Source of the DNA: Pampus argenteus
Taxonomy: Eukaryota > Chordata > Actinopteri > Scombriformes > Stromateidae
DNA length: 64,000 nt
NCBI GenBank assembly: GCA_036937835.1
Contig: CM072874.1
Span: 9,748,001 to 9,812,000 of the forward strand
Reading direction: 5' to 3'
Part shown: positions 1-11,293 of the stretch, one piece after another
How the letters are laid out: every line of letters starts with the position of its first letter
Position numbering within the stretch: the first letter of the stretch is position 1
The notes under the pieces: generated by a model
The model's input: only the letters and a program-made list of their open reading frames with translations
What the model was told of the DNA's origin: nothing
Databases searched by the model: none
Position numbers and translations under genes: made by a program

Positions 1-1782
1 CTTTGAAGGGAGTCTTGTATATGTGTGACCCTGTATAACTCACAATGAACACCTGAGCACCTTCAAAGACAAATCTCAGGGGACAAAATTCTCTGCCCCA
101 CACAACTATACAAGACACTTTTCATATACTCACACACTCACATACACACATTCATACAAGAAAGAATTTCATAATAAAATGTGTATAATTTTTACTATAT
201 TCCTAGATATACTGTACTCGATGAAGATACCACACATCAAGTTTCACTTTCACAAGAAATAAAACACCTTGGTTCAGGATGATTCAGAGCCGTGAATAAG
301 ATGAACTTTACCTAAACCTTAAAAAAACTTCATGCCATTGTGCAGAATGTAGGAGTCTTTCTCTGAACAAAAGGGTTGCATTCAAACACTCCAGTGATCA
401 CCGTTTCCATGTGACTGAAAAAAGCTCAAATAAAAGGGAAAAAAAAATCCCATGTGTATCACTACAAGGAGGAGAGTTTTACAATGTCTTTAAATAATAT
501 AATGCGGTTGTTTTTGTTAATCCTCTGGGTATTTTGCCCATCGACTAATGAGGAAGAAAGATTCCTGGTTGTATCCTACTGGCTGAAAAATAGTTGCTGA
601 TTTACAGAATATGCAAATAAATGCATATTTCCTGCCCTAACTGTTGCCTAATAAAGCACAAAATAGGCGGTCAGCACAGCGTGGCAGACTTTATTGCACG
701 CAATATGCATCTTTGACAAGATTTTAGTCTCGCCTTTGTTCTTAAAACAATTTCTTAATCACATTTTAAAGATAATATAATTCTTGATGAATTTCTTGTA
801 AAATTTGAATGAAGAGAGGAAAAATAATCAACCGAAACATAGGAAACGTGATTCATGAATAATTCAAGAAAAAATCTTCAAAGGGGTTGATTTTCATCAA
901 AAACGAGTTGAATGAAAACCCCACAAGTACATCTCTGACCTGGAGCGAGAGCTCAGTGAAATAACCCTTTCCATGGTTTATGATTTGGCATTATGCATCA
1001 CTGTAGCCGCTCGAGGTCTCCTGGGTAATTTCACACATCAGAAAAGGTTTGTCAGCTCTTCATAAGGACTCACCTGTGCTTATTAACAAGCTTTAATACA
1101 GCAGCAAGTATGAGTCAAATTACCTTCGAACTAGTTAAGAACACAAGGGTGAGGAAAGAAATAGACAGTAACACTACAGTGTGATATAAAGTTGTGAAGA
1201 CGTAATTGGCCAGCAATAAGTCTTCAACACACCATCCTTTAACTCTCTTTACCTGACATCTCTGTGACCATCAGCAGGTACATATCCTGTCCAGATGCCC
1301 TTCAGCAAGATATGAAGCCTACACCATATGGTGGTCTGGACAATGTTCTCCGCTATGTAGCCAATATAGTTAGGTGGTGTGCAGGTTGACACACAATCCA
1401 AAAAGAAGGCATTTATCTGATATTGTGTGGTGTGATTTCACTTCTTCTGTTCTTACTATTTTATGTTTAAGGTGATTACACAGTTTGGCATAGTCATGAG
1501 GTCTGTGGGTCATGAAAGTATGAAACAAGCATTTCAGAGAAAGAGGATGGAGGATTAAACTGAATCTATTCCTAATTTATACCAATTTCACACACATATG
1601 TTTGATTTATTGATCATTATGGAAATTCATAATAATAATGAAAGTTCTAGGATATGTGCAATAATAGGTAAGTGTAAGATGTTTCCTTCAAAATATGAGT
1701 TATTATCAGTGGTTGTGATCACTAATAATCAGGTCTAACCAGCCTTTTGTAGTTATATAAAATGACGCTGCATCAATCTCAC
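1..1782. other. 5' part of mtnr1b intron 1 (partial)
   Basis: This stretch follows the splice donor of the melatonin receptor first exon (minus strand). It holds no open frame resembling the large second exon of melatonin receptors (TM2 to the C-terminus), so that exon must lie beyond the left edge. The DNA is AT-rich; I see no repeat family or RNA gene that I recognise. Confidence 0.7.
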
Positions 1783-1990
1783 CTGAGTTTCTCAGTTTGC
1801 GGTTCCTGAACACCGAGATGATCACCAGCAGATTCCCCAGCACATCCACCACCGTGGTGAAGATCAACACGCTTGCCAAGATTGCTATGACCCAGGCGGG
1901 ACGGGCGCTCCCCTCCGTGGCCAGTGTGCGCTCTAGCTGCCCCAGCCGCGGCTCTGTCCGGTTCTTTATGAGCGAGAATGTGTCCGGCAT
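1783..1990 (-). CDS. mtnr1b: Melatonin receptor type 1B, coding exon 1
   Basis: First coding exon of a Gi-coupled melatonin receptor of the plasma membrane. The 69 complete codons start MPDTFSLIKNRTEPR and end FRNRKLRNS, with one further base spliced onto exon 2. An N-glycosylation site (NRT) lies at residues 10-12. The first membrane helix runs from about PAWVIAIL to VIISVF and contains the class A GPCR signature GNLLVI. The start ATG is at 1990; the preceding in-frame codon is GTG. The donor reads CTCAG|GTGAGA, matching the family's single intron position in the first intracellular loop. The N-terminus resembles fish Mtnr1b (MPENVSFIRNRTE-like, from memory) more than Mtnr1a, and the fat3 neighbour agrees with 1B. 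The rest of the receptor is outside the window. Confidence 0.93.
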
Positions 1991-2121
1991 CACTGGCCCA
2001 CAGCCCTAAGATGCTCCCAGGACCCAACTGTGTCTTATGTCCCGCTGGTACCGCCGGTACCGGTGTGTCTAAAACGAAACATGGATCGCACCTGGGGAGG
2101 TACTGACTTCCACAAGGGCGC

Positions 2122-2261
2122 ACGTCAAGTCTGCTACTCACTGTAGCCAATAAAGAGGATATGAGTTATTTGATAATACGGGCTGATCACGTGTGACCTA
2201 TATAAAGTTACACGGACACTTGTTTTTCTTTATCTTCGCGCGAAAGTCATCCATTCACGTG
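2122..2261 (-). promoter_or_regulatory. Putative mtnr1b core promoter with two E-boxes
   Basis: About 130-270 bp upstream of the receptor ATG lie a TATA-like element (CTATATAAAG on the plus strand, 2198-2207; CTTTATATAG read on the gene strand) and two perfect CACGTG E-boxes at 2188-2193 and 2256-2261. A CRE half-site (TGACGT on the minus strand, 2122-2127) and a CCAAT motif (plus strand, near 2145) are nearby. E-boxes of this type bind CLOCK/BMAL1 and USF proteins. That they act here is inferred; the TATA consensus is better on the opposite strand. Confidence 0.4.
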
Positions 2262-2873
2262 CCTCCAAAGACTCGGACAGGGTGGTGTTACACCTCCAGC
2301 CTGGTGAGGAAATATAATTTATATGTTGTATAGACAATATTTCATAAATGAAGGTCCAGACCATTCATATGTTGAGTGTCCATCCTCTTCAAGTGTCCCT
2401 GGCTTGCTGGTTGGCATTTCTAACTCCCATCCGTTCGCACGCACCCACGTCTTTGCACTGCCTCAGGAATCCTTCTGATTTAATTTGATATTCTCGGAAA
2501 AAAAAACCAAAAAAAAAAAAAAACGAAGGCACGAATGATCTTCTCTAAACATGTGAGATGGCCCTGCCTTGCGCTAAACTACGACGCAACCGGCGCTGTG
2601 CGTGGCGAGGCTGCACTGTGGTAAATATCACAAAGAAGCCAGTCAGGCACACAGCAGGATGTGGAGAAATCCACGGAGTGAGGACAGAGAGAGACACACA
2701 CACACACACAAGCAACATTTTACCTCCAGTTTGGCGGCAGGTGTTTATCTCTGACTTTCCCTCCCCATCCCATACTTCCATGTCGAGGTATGCGCGCAAA
2801 CAAAGGTATCCCTTAATTTCCCGTCTATTCCCAGCGTGGCTTCCCAGAATCTGTCTCTGATCTCAGCACAATG

Positions 2874-2874
<1 letters not shown>

Positions 2875-2935
<61 letters not shown>
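2875..2935. repeat. (TG)n microsatellite
   Basis: About 30 uninterrupted TG units on the plus strand, about 0.9 kb upstream of the mtnr1b start codon. Length is probably polymorphic. Confidence 0.97.
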
Positions 2936-2936
<1 letters not shown>

Positions 2937-5616
2937 GTGGAGTGAAGTCCAATTAGCACACTGTGACTTATGTGGAGCATTTCTCACAATTGAACAAGGA
3001 AATATTTATATAATAATAATTTAAAAAAAAACAATAATTAAAAATCGGGCTTATGTCATTATGTGTGTTAGGTTATATTCACACACAAAAAAAGCAAGAG
3101 ATATTTTATAGTAGTCTCTAAAGTGCAAACACAATATCCTTCAGCAGTGTGTACATGCCTCCACCAAGGTGCCATTTTTGGACTCTGGACTATGATACAC
3201 TTTGTACTCAATACAGTCAGATCAAGTGGAGTTGGCAGCCTAATCCTATACGTCCTGAACATGGGTGAACATGGGTAACTGGTGGCAACAGTGCAGTCAA
3301 ACTCTCCATCACATCCAGTGGATTCATATGTCATCGATATCTGTCAGTGGCGGTGGTGACACATTGAGGCCAGCGCTATTCACTTGTTTAACTCTTCGGT
3401 GCTCTGTATGACTGCACCGGATATGCCCTCAAGCACAGCAGCAGAAACAGATTAGAGCGGGCCCGTGTCAGCCATCTGAGCAGGGGCGATGTGCTTCACG
3501 GGCCTGATGTGATGACCAGGAGACAGACAGTTCTGGCTGTGAGGTCAGCCAGATAGGCACACGCTGTAAACACTTTAAATTTGGAAACAAAACTAAAAGC
3601 AAGGGACACAGCTTAATGCTTGCATATGAGTCAATAATTATCAATATTACACATCAAGAAACCCAACGGCCTTGATGGTGCAAAACAAATGATATCAATC
3701 TACTAACTGAAAACTGGAAAACGGCAACGGCAAACTGGCCACAGCAACTGGGTATTAACACCATATTCTGCAAGAACCAGTAAATGCAGCTGCTCCATAT
3801 GGCCATGTTCTTCATCCTGTACTCTATGGGACAATATGGGTTTATCAATATTGATTGAAGCAGTCTTCTTTGGCCAACTCTCTCCATTGAACCATTGTTC
3901 CGCAAAGAGTTTTGTTAATATCACCAGATGGTGCAAATGTTGTTGGATAATAGAGTGTAAACAAAACAAGGGGAAAACTAGCCTGGCAATAGATGGTGTG
4001 AATATTACCTTATTGTAAGGGGCTTTGGAAATAATGTAACACGTTTTCTTTCTTTTTCAAAAACTAGGAAGATGATATACTGTAGATCATTAAGTATACT
4101 TAACAATTCTTGGGTTGTGAGGTTTTTATTCTCGTCCAACATTTCTATTTACTTTGTCTTTGAATGACTGTTTGGAAAACTTTTTTTTAACAACCTCTTA
4201 AAAGGTATAATTGCACATAAGTGAGATGACTCATTAGTAAGTGAAAGGAAAAGATGGTTCATTAGATCATTACCAAAAACTCTCTATAAAGGGAGCATGA
4301 CTAGAAAGTGGTAGCATAATTTAGGATGGAGCTACAGTAGTTGGTAATGTTGTGGTGAGTGATTGTTTTGAATGGTCTTTAGGAATCACATTCATGAGTA
4401 TGTCAGTAGTGTCAAATAATTTTAAATTACTGTTGATGGCAAAGATAGAAACTGTTTCTTCCGTTTGTATTTAGCACTAGTGGAGGTTTGTGCTCTCCAG
4501 TTGCCTTCAAAGTTTGTTTATCACACATTCTCATACATTATGATTGTTCTTACATTAGAGTCACCAGATGGACTGTAAAGGTTACTACCATAAGCATTTC
4601 ATGCTTGCGCAGTTCATCAAGAACCTAATAAAAATATTGCAGCTGTAGCAACATCAGCAAATGCAGATGCTTATTCTGCTGGTGAGCATAAAAACCCCCC
4701 CGATGATCAAAGCAGAATATAGAGTAGACCACTTTCTTACCAAAATCTTAGTAATCTCAAGGGTGGCAGCATACCAATTCCTCAGAGCTAAAACAAGCTG
4801 AGCTCTTAGGCCATGATACAGCCAATTTTTTCTTTTTTTCAGCAGTGATTTGATCCATCATATTGTCTCATCTCTATTTAAGGCAGCATTTCTTTACAAG
4901 ATCAGAGTAAACTGGGGAATAAAGTCTAACAGCATAACACTGAAGGGCCTTGTCAAATCAGCATAGCGGAGATCAAGCCAAGGCTTATGGAGGCTAAAAT
5001 AAATAATGGGATTTAGATTTTTTTTACGTGCTCTTTGTGTAGTTTGCAGTAAGTGGCTATGACAAAAAGAAATCTTTTCTTTTCATCTTTTTCCATTCAA
5101 AGAAAGTTTGAGACAATTACCGCCTTTCAATGCCACATAAATGCGATAACGTTAAATAACCGTAGCATTGTAGGATAATCCAATGACATTTATGCACTTT
5201 AATCACATAAGAAAATCCAATAAAGGATGTGAAGAGCAGGTAACTTCCCAGTCTCACACATGGCAGTTTTGCTGGCATATGCCAGAGGATTGCCTTGGTA
5301 ATAATCTGTTAAAGCAGCAAGGGGAGGAGGAATGATAGAGTAGGGCTGGTACGCAGCTCACACTACTCAGTCACACACAATAGAGGGCATCTTTCTGATG
5401 AGAACTGAGTCATACACGTATGTGGACATGACCCCTTCCCGTTCCATTTTCCCCACACCCCTCCACTTTGTTTCAGCAGTGTCGGCATATTGTTTCTGAT
5501 TATGCTCATAAGATTAAAGTAGTCATGAATAATACATGCAATAAAATTGCTTGAGACACTGAATGCATTTGTAATTGTTACGGTCATGCACGCATGTTTT
5601 TGTGCGTGCATGCATG

Positions 5617-5668
<52 letters not shown>
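5617..5668. repeat. Compound (TA)n(TG)n microsatellite
   Basis: A (TA)13 run passes directly into a (TG)13 run. Typical compound dinucleotide repeat of fish intergenic DNA. Confidence 0.97.
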
Positions 5669-5669
<1 letters not shown>

Positions 5670-6186
5670 CTGTAGGTTTACATTTATGCGCGTGCATGTT
5701 TCCGTTTCATCAGAGGCAGATGTTAGGCGTGTAGATTAGGTCTGGCTGGGTGTGTAATCCTGGTTACTGAGAACAGCATGGATTTATAATCACCCACACA
5801 GCTACCCCGCAATAAGCAGGAACTGGGGAGTGGTAATCTCTCTCACTTTTCCCACTTCTCTAATCATCTCTCGTCTTTCTTACATGATCTATCTCTTATT
5901 CCCCTCCTCCTTTATGTAAGACCCTTTCATTCCTTCTGTCCATTCCTTCCAATCCCTGCTGTGTCTGGCCAGATCTAGAGGAATGTCATTGTGAAAAATG
6001 GAGCACAGACGAAGAAGAAGGAGAAAAAAAGGGGGGGTTGAGAGAGGTTTTAAGTGGCTTAGCTGACTCTATGGTGTAAATGCCAGATGGTCCAATGAAA
6101 AGCCATCAGAGCTAAAGGGACTGGCAGGTCCTCTTCAGTTTTCTATGATGCATGATGAATAAACACAACAATCACTTTGTTTATTG

Positions 6187-6208
6187 CTCTCTCTCTCTCT
6201 CTCTCTCT
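6187..6208. repeat. (CT)n microsatellite
   Basis: Eleven CT units on the plus strand. Confidence 0.95.
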
Positions 6209-9200
6209 TGTTTCCCTTGCACGCCCTCCGGTTTGCCTTTGGTTTGACCCTGCGTCTGTCACTAGGACAGCCAGCATGCTTAGAATATGTTGTCAAAACA
6301 GTGTGCCTGTGAGAGTAAATATTTAAAATATGTTGCATAATTCGTGCCAGAATAATTGAATAAACTGTGAATCTGGATGAAGAAATTGCTTGTAGTTTTC
6401 TCCTCCCACTGACCAGACAGCAGAACGTTTTCTACCTATGCTGTGTTGTTTACGTTCCTGCTATTTATTCTGTGTGTGCCACACATACAGCTAGAGGCAG
6501 AGGTAGTGTTATATAATGTTTTGCCAGCAAGGATGCATGTCCGATAGGTAATGACTCTTCTTTGGCAGGATCATCATATTAAAAAAAAGAAAAGCTGATA
6601 AGCCACTTGCACCGTTTAGAGACCGCTGGCTGTGATCACTTCAGATGTCTTCAGCATATTATCCTAATTGATCAAAATCTAATTTTCAGTGTTGTTGTTG
6701 ATTATTATTAGGCTGCAAAGTCGGTAATAGTTTTGCAGGGTCTCCTGCAGTGACAAGTCTCTAGTTTTATGTGCATTTTACACAGTAATGCATGATTTTT
6801 TTTTTCCTGGGCTGAGGGAAAAAAAGAGATTCAGCTCCCTCGAGTTCTGTCTTGTACCTGTTTGAGCCTTTTGTGGTTCATGGTTTCTGCAGGGAGAGAG
6901 AATAGAACGAGAACAAGACAGCCAGCATTTAACTATGGGCTATTTCCATCTATTTCACTGACACAAACTGGCACGCACTAAAATATATATGAAGCGTTTT
7001 ACTAAAAAAATGATATCCACTGTTTAAAAAATGTACCACTTATTCTGACAAAATGACTGCTGTCATGAAAGTACAGCTATCGCAGCAGCTGTCCGCCATC
7101 GTAAAAATATACACTTACCAAATAGTCATTTTATATCATGTAGTGATATAAAATGTGTAGTGAAATGTTTATAAATAATATTAAGGTACCATTTTTTCCC
7201 CTCCCTAATCTCGCAGACACTCCGACATGCATGCTACCAGTGATTCTGACTTATCTTGTGCCATGCATGCACAATACTCACTATGACATATTTAGGAGTG
7301 GGCGAGTTCTTTTTCTTGTGTAAAACAACTCTGCTCTACGCACATGTAGCACTGCATCAAAGCAACATGCAGCATTCTGTGAGCACGCGGAAACACGTGA
7401 AGTACATACACAGTCCACCTCCACCCCTAATTGGCCAAAATGTGTTGGATGTGACATGCGAACATGATCAGAGGAACGTCTGGTTGCCATGGGAATGTTT
7501 TCTGGCAGCCTGTTGGTATTTATACATGAAGGGCTGGATGATAACAAGGACAAAGTTTGTATATCATCTCTATAGGATTGCATTTCCTTGTTACTTCCAG
7601 ATAGAGTGAGTGCATCACATAGATGTGGAGCATCCCAGACCGTTGTCTGCTTACAACCTTTTGTCACCAAAATGAATGATTGGTCACCTTTTGAGGATGT
7701 AGATACAGGGATTAAGAAATGCCACCTTACTTACCTTGTGACATTCATTCATTCATTGAGTGAAGTTGCTTTAATTTTGATGATGTGCAGAAGTGTATGT
7801 TGTATTAATTCCATAAATATGTACTGAGCCTGTGGAATATGGTGTTTATTTTTCATATGTGGCTGATGGCTGGTGTCCAAGACTCACAACACATTTCTGC
7901 ACAGACAGCAAATGTATTATCTAATAATCACATATACTTTTAGATAGGTACGGTTTGCATTATTTGATCCTTGCTTTGGGTCAGTATGGACAGTCAAACT
8001 CACAGGAAGAAAGAATACCACAAAATAAGATGGACACATCTATTTATTTAAGTCAGCAAAGAAATCAGCTTCTGAGGTAAACAAAAAGGGATTATGAGAA
8101 GATTACACTGACATTTGCACAACTCTTGACATTGTATACATTGATCATAACACCCCCAGTTTCAAATAATCTCAAATTATATTCAAAATAATATTTATCC
8201 TGTGATCCTATGAATGATCATACAGTTTATGCACTCCAGGAGACATTCGTACACCTTTCGTGTCTTCCCAGGACATCAGTGACAAGCTCTGCTAAATGAA
8301 TCTGCCAGATTCCAGTCAGGGGAGAAAGAAAAACATATAAGAGGTGTGACAAGACTGACTTGAAAGGATTAAATATTTTGGGGGATTATTTATCTCATGT
8401 TGTCTGCAAGATATAGTTCATCTGCTACAAAACACCAGGTACACATTTACCCTTAAGATGCCATTTTCTAGCCAATGAATTAGTATGAGCACATATTCAA
8501 GTCCTTGCAATGTGCAGCCACTCCAACATCCAGACTGGTAGATAAACATTGTGCTTCAGCATATCAGCAAACTGAAATAACCTTAATACTTTACTTACTT
8601 ACTTTATTTTGCAAGACGATTCCTCTTTAATGGATGGCAATAAAGCAAAAATACATGACAGCAAAGTATCTCATTTGTTCACAGTGTTAATTCAACGGCA
8701 TTGACATTCCTGGTTTGAAGTTTCAGCCTTTGAAAGTTGCCATCCTGCGTTGTTTGCACACATTCACAGTATTTTCAGGTTTCCTTTAGGTGTCCCTGTT
8801 TCCCTACACAGTCCCCAGACATGCAGGCCAAGTGAACTGGAAACCGGAAAGCGCCCACAGGTGTGAATGTGTTTGTCCATGTGTTAGTCTGACCTGTCCA
8901 GGATGTTTCTCTCTCTGTTGCCTGATGCGAGCTGGGACACGCTTCAGAAACCCCCTTACAGTGCAGACCTGAATAGGAATGAGGATGAATGGAAAGGTGG
9001 ACACCATACTGTGAAACATGGATACATTATGTGACACTAAGTTTGATCATGACCGTATTAAGACCCGTCACTTGGTATGAGGTTTACAGGAGTTGAGGAC
9101 GTTCCAAAAAGTACAGCAGAATTGTACCTTTCAGTACAATTTCAGTTATTTTGGAAAAAAAAAAACAAAAAAAAAACTTATTTGCCAAATGCATTGTCTC

Positions 9201-9611
9201 CTTTTCAAACCAATTACAAAGTCACATTTATCAGGATATATATGTGTGAAGAAGGAAGGTTAGTGAATATGTATGTCATTATTAATTAACTTTAAATTTG
9301 TCTGACTAAATCACCCGGTCTTGCTTATTACTAAATGTCCTCAATGTTAATCCTTAAATACAAATAACTACCCAGCAGCTTGTTTGTTTTTCCTGTGTTT
9401 GAGAGTTGTTTTAACATAGAGTTTAATTCCATTTACATTTCGCCTTTGTTATGAGTAAGCAGGGAAATGAGCAGCATGTACCATTGTCAGTGAGGCAAAA
9501 ACAAACATGTACATGTTTGCGATGAGTTATTCTGTACTTCATGGCTGCATTTCCACATAATGCTCTAAGCCTTTCAGCAGCTTGTATGTAAATATCAGGT
9601 GTAAAGTGGGC

Positions 9612-9622
9612 TTTATTTTATT
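9612..9622 (-). terminator. Candidate fat3 polyadenylation signal
   Basis: Two overlapping AATAAA hexamers on the minus strand (TTTATT on the plus strand at 9612 and 9617), the first clear ones that I saw downstream of the fat3 stop codon. This would give a 3' UTR of about 0.9 kb. Hexamers are frequent in AT-rich DNA, so the assignment is weak. Confidence 0.25.
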
Positions 9623-10526
9623 TGAAGCACTGGGCAAACATTCAGCTTTTATAATATATACAAGGTACAGAATGTACATTGGGAGCAATATCATAGTCTG
9701 TGTTTTTAAGTGAATACTCACATTTTCACATACTGGGCTTCATTACTGCGGATAATATATTTTTGTTTGAGTTAATATGGGAGGCCAAACATACTGTTGA
9801 GTTGCATAAGTAAAACAAACAAAAACAAATATGTAGCATCATTTACATGCTTATTTAGTTACAGTTATATGAGCCGGAGACCCCTGATCTCTTGTGTTTA
9901 TGAACAGGCTCATAAACAACCAAACATGTAAATCATTAAATGATTAAATAAAGATCCTCTGGCATCAACTTCTGGTGATCTTAATATCATGTCTGAGGCT
10001 ATGTCTGGGATGTGGATGAATAGTTCCTCTTCTCCAAAACAACCGCTGAGCGCGCATGAATAAAATAAAGGAATGCAAAAAGTTTTGGTCTGTATGTGTG
10101 TGATCCAACGGGATGATATAAAATACATGAAAACATACTGTTTGTATGTATACAACTTTTTTTTTTCTATTTTAATGTTAATAAATGCTGTGCTACAGTG
10201 ATGCTATAAATAATACATGTAATAGCATCGATTCACAGCCAAACTCTCATGCAGCACAGGTGACAGCGTTCAAGACAACGCATATATTCCCTCTTATTCT
10301 TCTAGCCTTCAAAAGAGCTAGATGATTGGTGGTAGGTTAGTGTTTGCTTATAGCAGGATAATAATGTGGAATAATCAAAGTATATGGTAATATTATCCTT
10401 TAATTAATTTCAGGTAGTGGACCGGTGGTGTAGTATTATAAATGTCAAGTATAATCAGAGAAAGTCGCTGCCTCTCTTAATATATAAAGGAATATTAAAT
10501 CTATTTGTCTAAACAGTCTTGTGTGC

Positions 10527-11293
10527 TCATTTAAATCCATCCCAGCCTCTTGTGGGTTCAGATCCGGTGGAGGCTCTGTTTATTCGCGTGGCTCTCCTGG
10601 CTCTGAGCGACACCAAGTTCAGTAGTCTTTCTAGCTCGTCCCCAGAGCCTGCAAGTCCGCTGGAGCCGAGTCCTCCACGATCCTCCTGCGAACGTCTCCC
10701 CTCCCCTGTCTGTAACTCCCACGCCCGCAGGGGAGGCAGAAGTTGAGCCGGGTGCAGGTTGAGGCCTGGTGGGCTTGATGGGTATCCCTCGTAGGCTCGT
10801 CGAGTTGGGGGTAGAGTGTCATAAAGGCTCTCTGTGTCTTGATTTTGCTCTGGGTCAACTCTGGACTCTCGGTATTCCTCATATACAGGTGAGGGTGAGG
10901 AAGTGTCTTTGCAGCTGTCATGACCGTGTGACTGCTGACGGTCTCTGTGGTCATGGCGTGCCCCTAAGTCTCTGCTCCTGTTGCCTGTGTTCTTCACCTC
11001 CCCGTCATGCAGTTGCTTTTCTTCTCTGTCCAGGATGCTTTTCCTCTCCCACTCACCCGACTGATTCCTCTCCCACTGGAAGGTCCTCTTAGTAGTATCC
11101 CGTCCGCGCTCCCTGCTTCTGTCACCGCTGTGGCCCATCGCTCTGTAGTCCAGCTGGAGAGAGCGCGTGCTGCCACCTCGTCTCATGTTCTGCTGGGTGT
11201 CACTGAGGTCATAATGGGACCCCACCTCTGGTGGACGCAGACGTGATGGTGACATCCAGCTTGAAGTCGGACTGGAAGACTCCCAGTGGTATG
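10527..11293 (-). CDS. fat3: fat3 exon 50 (last): divergent cytoplasmic tail, stop TGA
   Basis: Residues 4497-4751 and stop. It opens with AYHWESS, the equivalent of AYHWDTSDW in human FAT3, after acceptor TTCTCAG|CATACC. Beyond that the sequence is charged and low-complexity, rich in R, D, E, H and Q. Only two short motifs recall the family: YDTLPP at about 4654-4659 (human YEALPP) and LHPAQLLPPL at about 4676-4685 (human FHPSQYLPP). The end is GWDGFK; the family's C-terminal TQV PDZ ligand is absent. No downstream donor joining a further coding exon was seen. Confidence 0.85.

Larger units (their letters stand above)
2270..9590. other. Intergenic region between mtnr1b and fat3
   Basis: Both flanking genes are on the minus strand, so this is the region downstream of fat3 and upstream of mtnr1b. 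I find no splice-consistent coding frame with recognisable homology. It contains the microsatellites listed separately, an A-rich tract near 2506-2523 and otherwise AT-rich unique-looking DNA. Distal regulatory elements may be here but cannot be named from one sequence. Confidence 0.6.

Noticed and set aside
1779..2150. 123-codon minus-strand frame overlapping the melatonin receptor exon, a possible upstream or overlapping ORF.
   Set aside because: It has no ATG; its first codon is TTG. It is a shadow of the GC-rich receptor exon.
7281..7670. 129-codon minus-strand frame in the intergenic region.
   Set aside because: No recognisable domain, composition like random AT-rich DNA, and an overlapping plus-strand frame of similar length.
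10631..10954. 107-codon alternative frame in fat3 exon 50, considered as the lost ancestral Fat3 tail after a frameshift.
   Set aside because: It does not resemble the human tail, whereas the main frame retains AYHW, YDTLPP and LHPAQLLPP.
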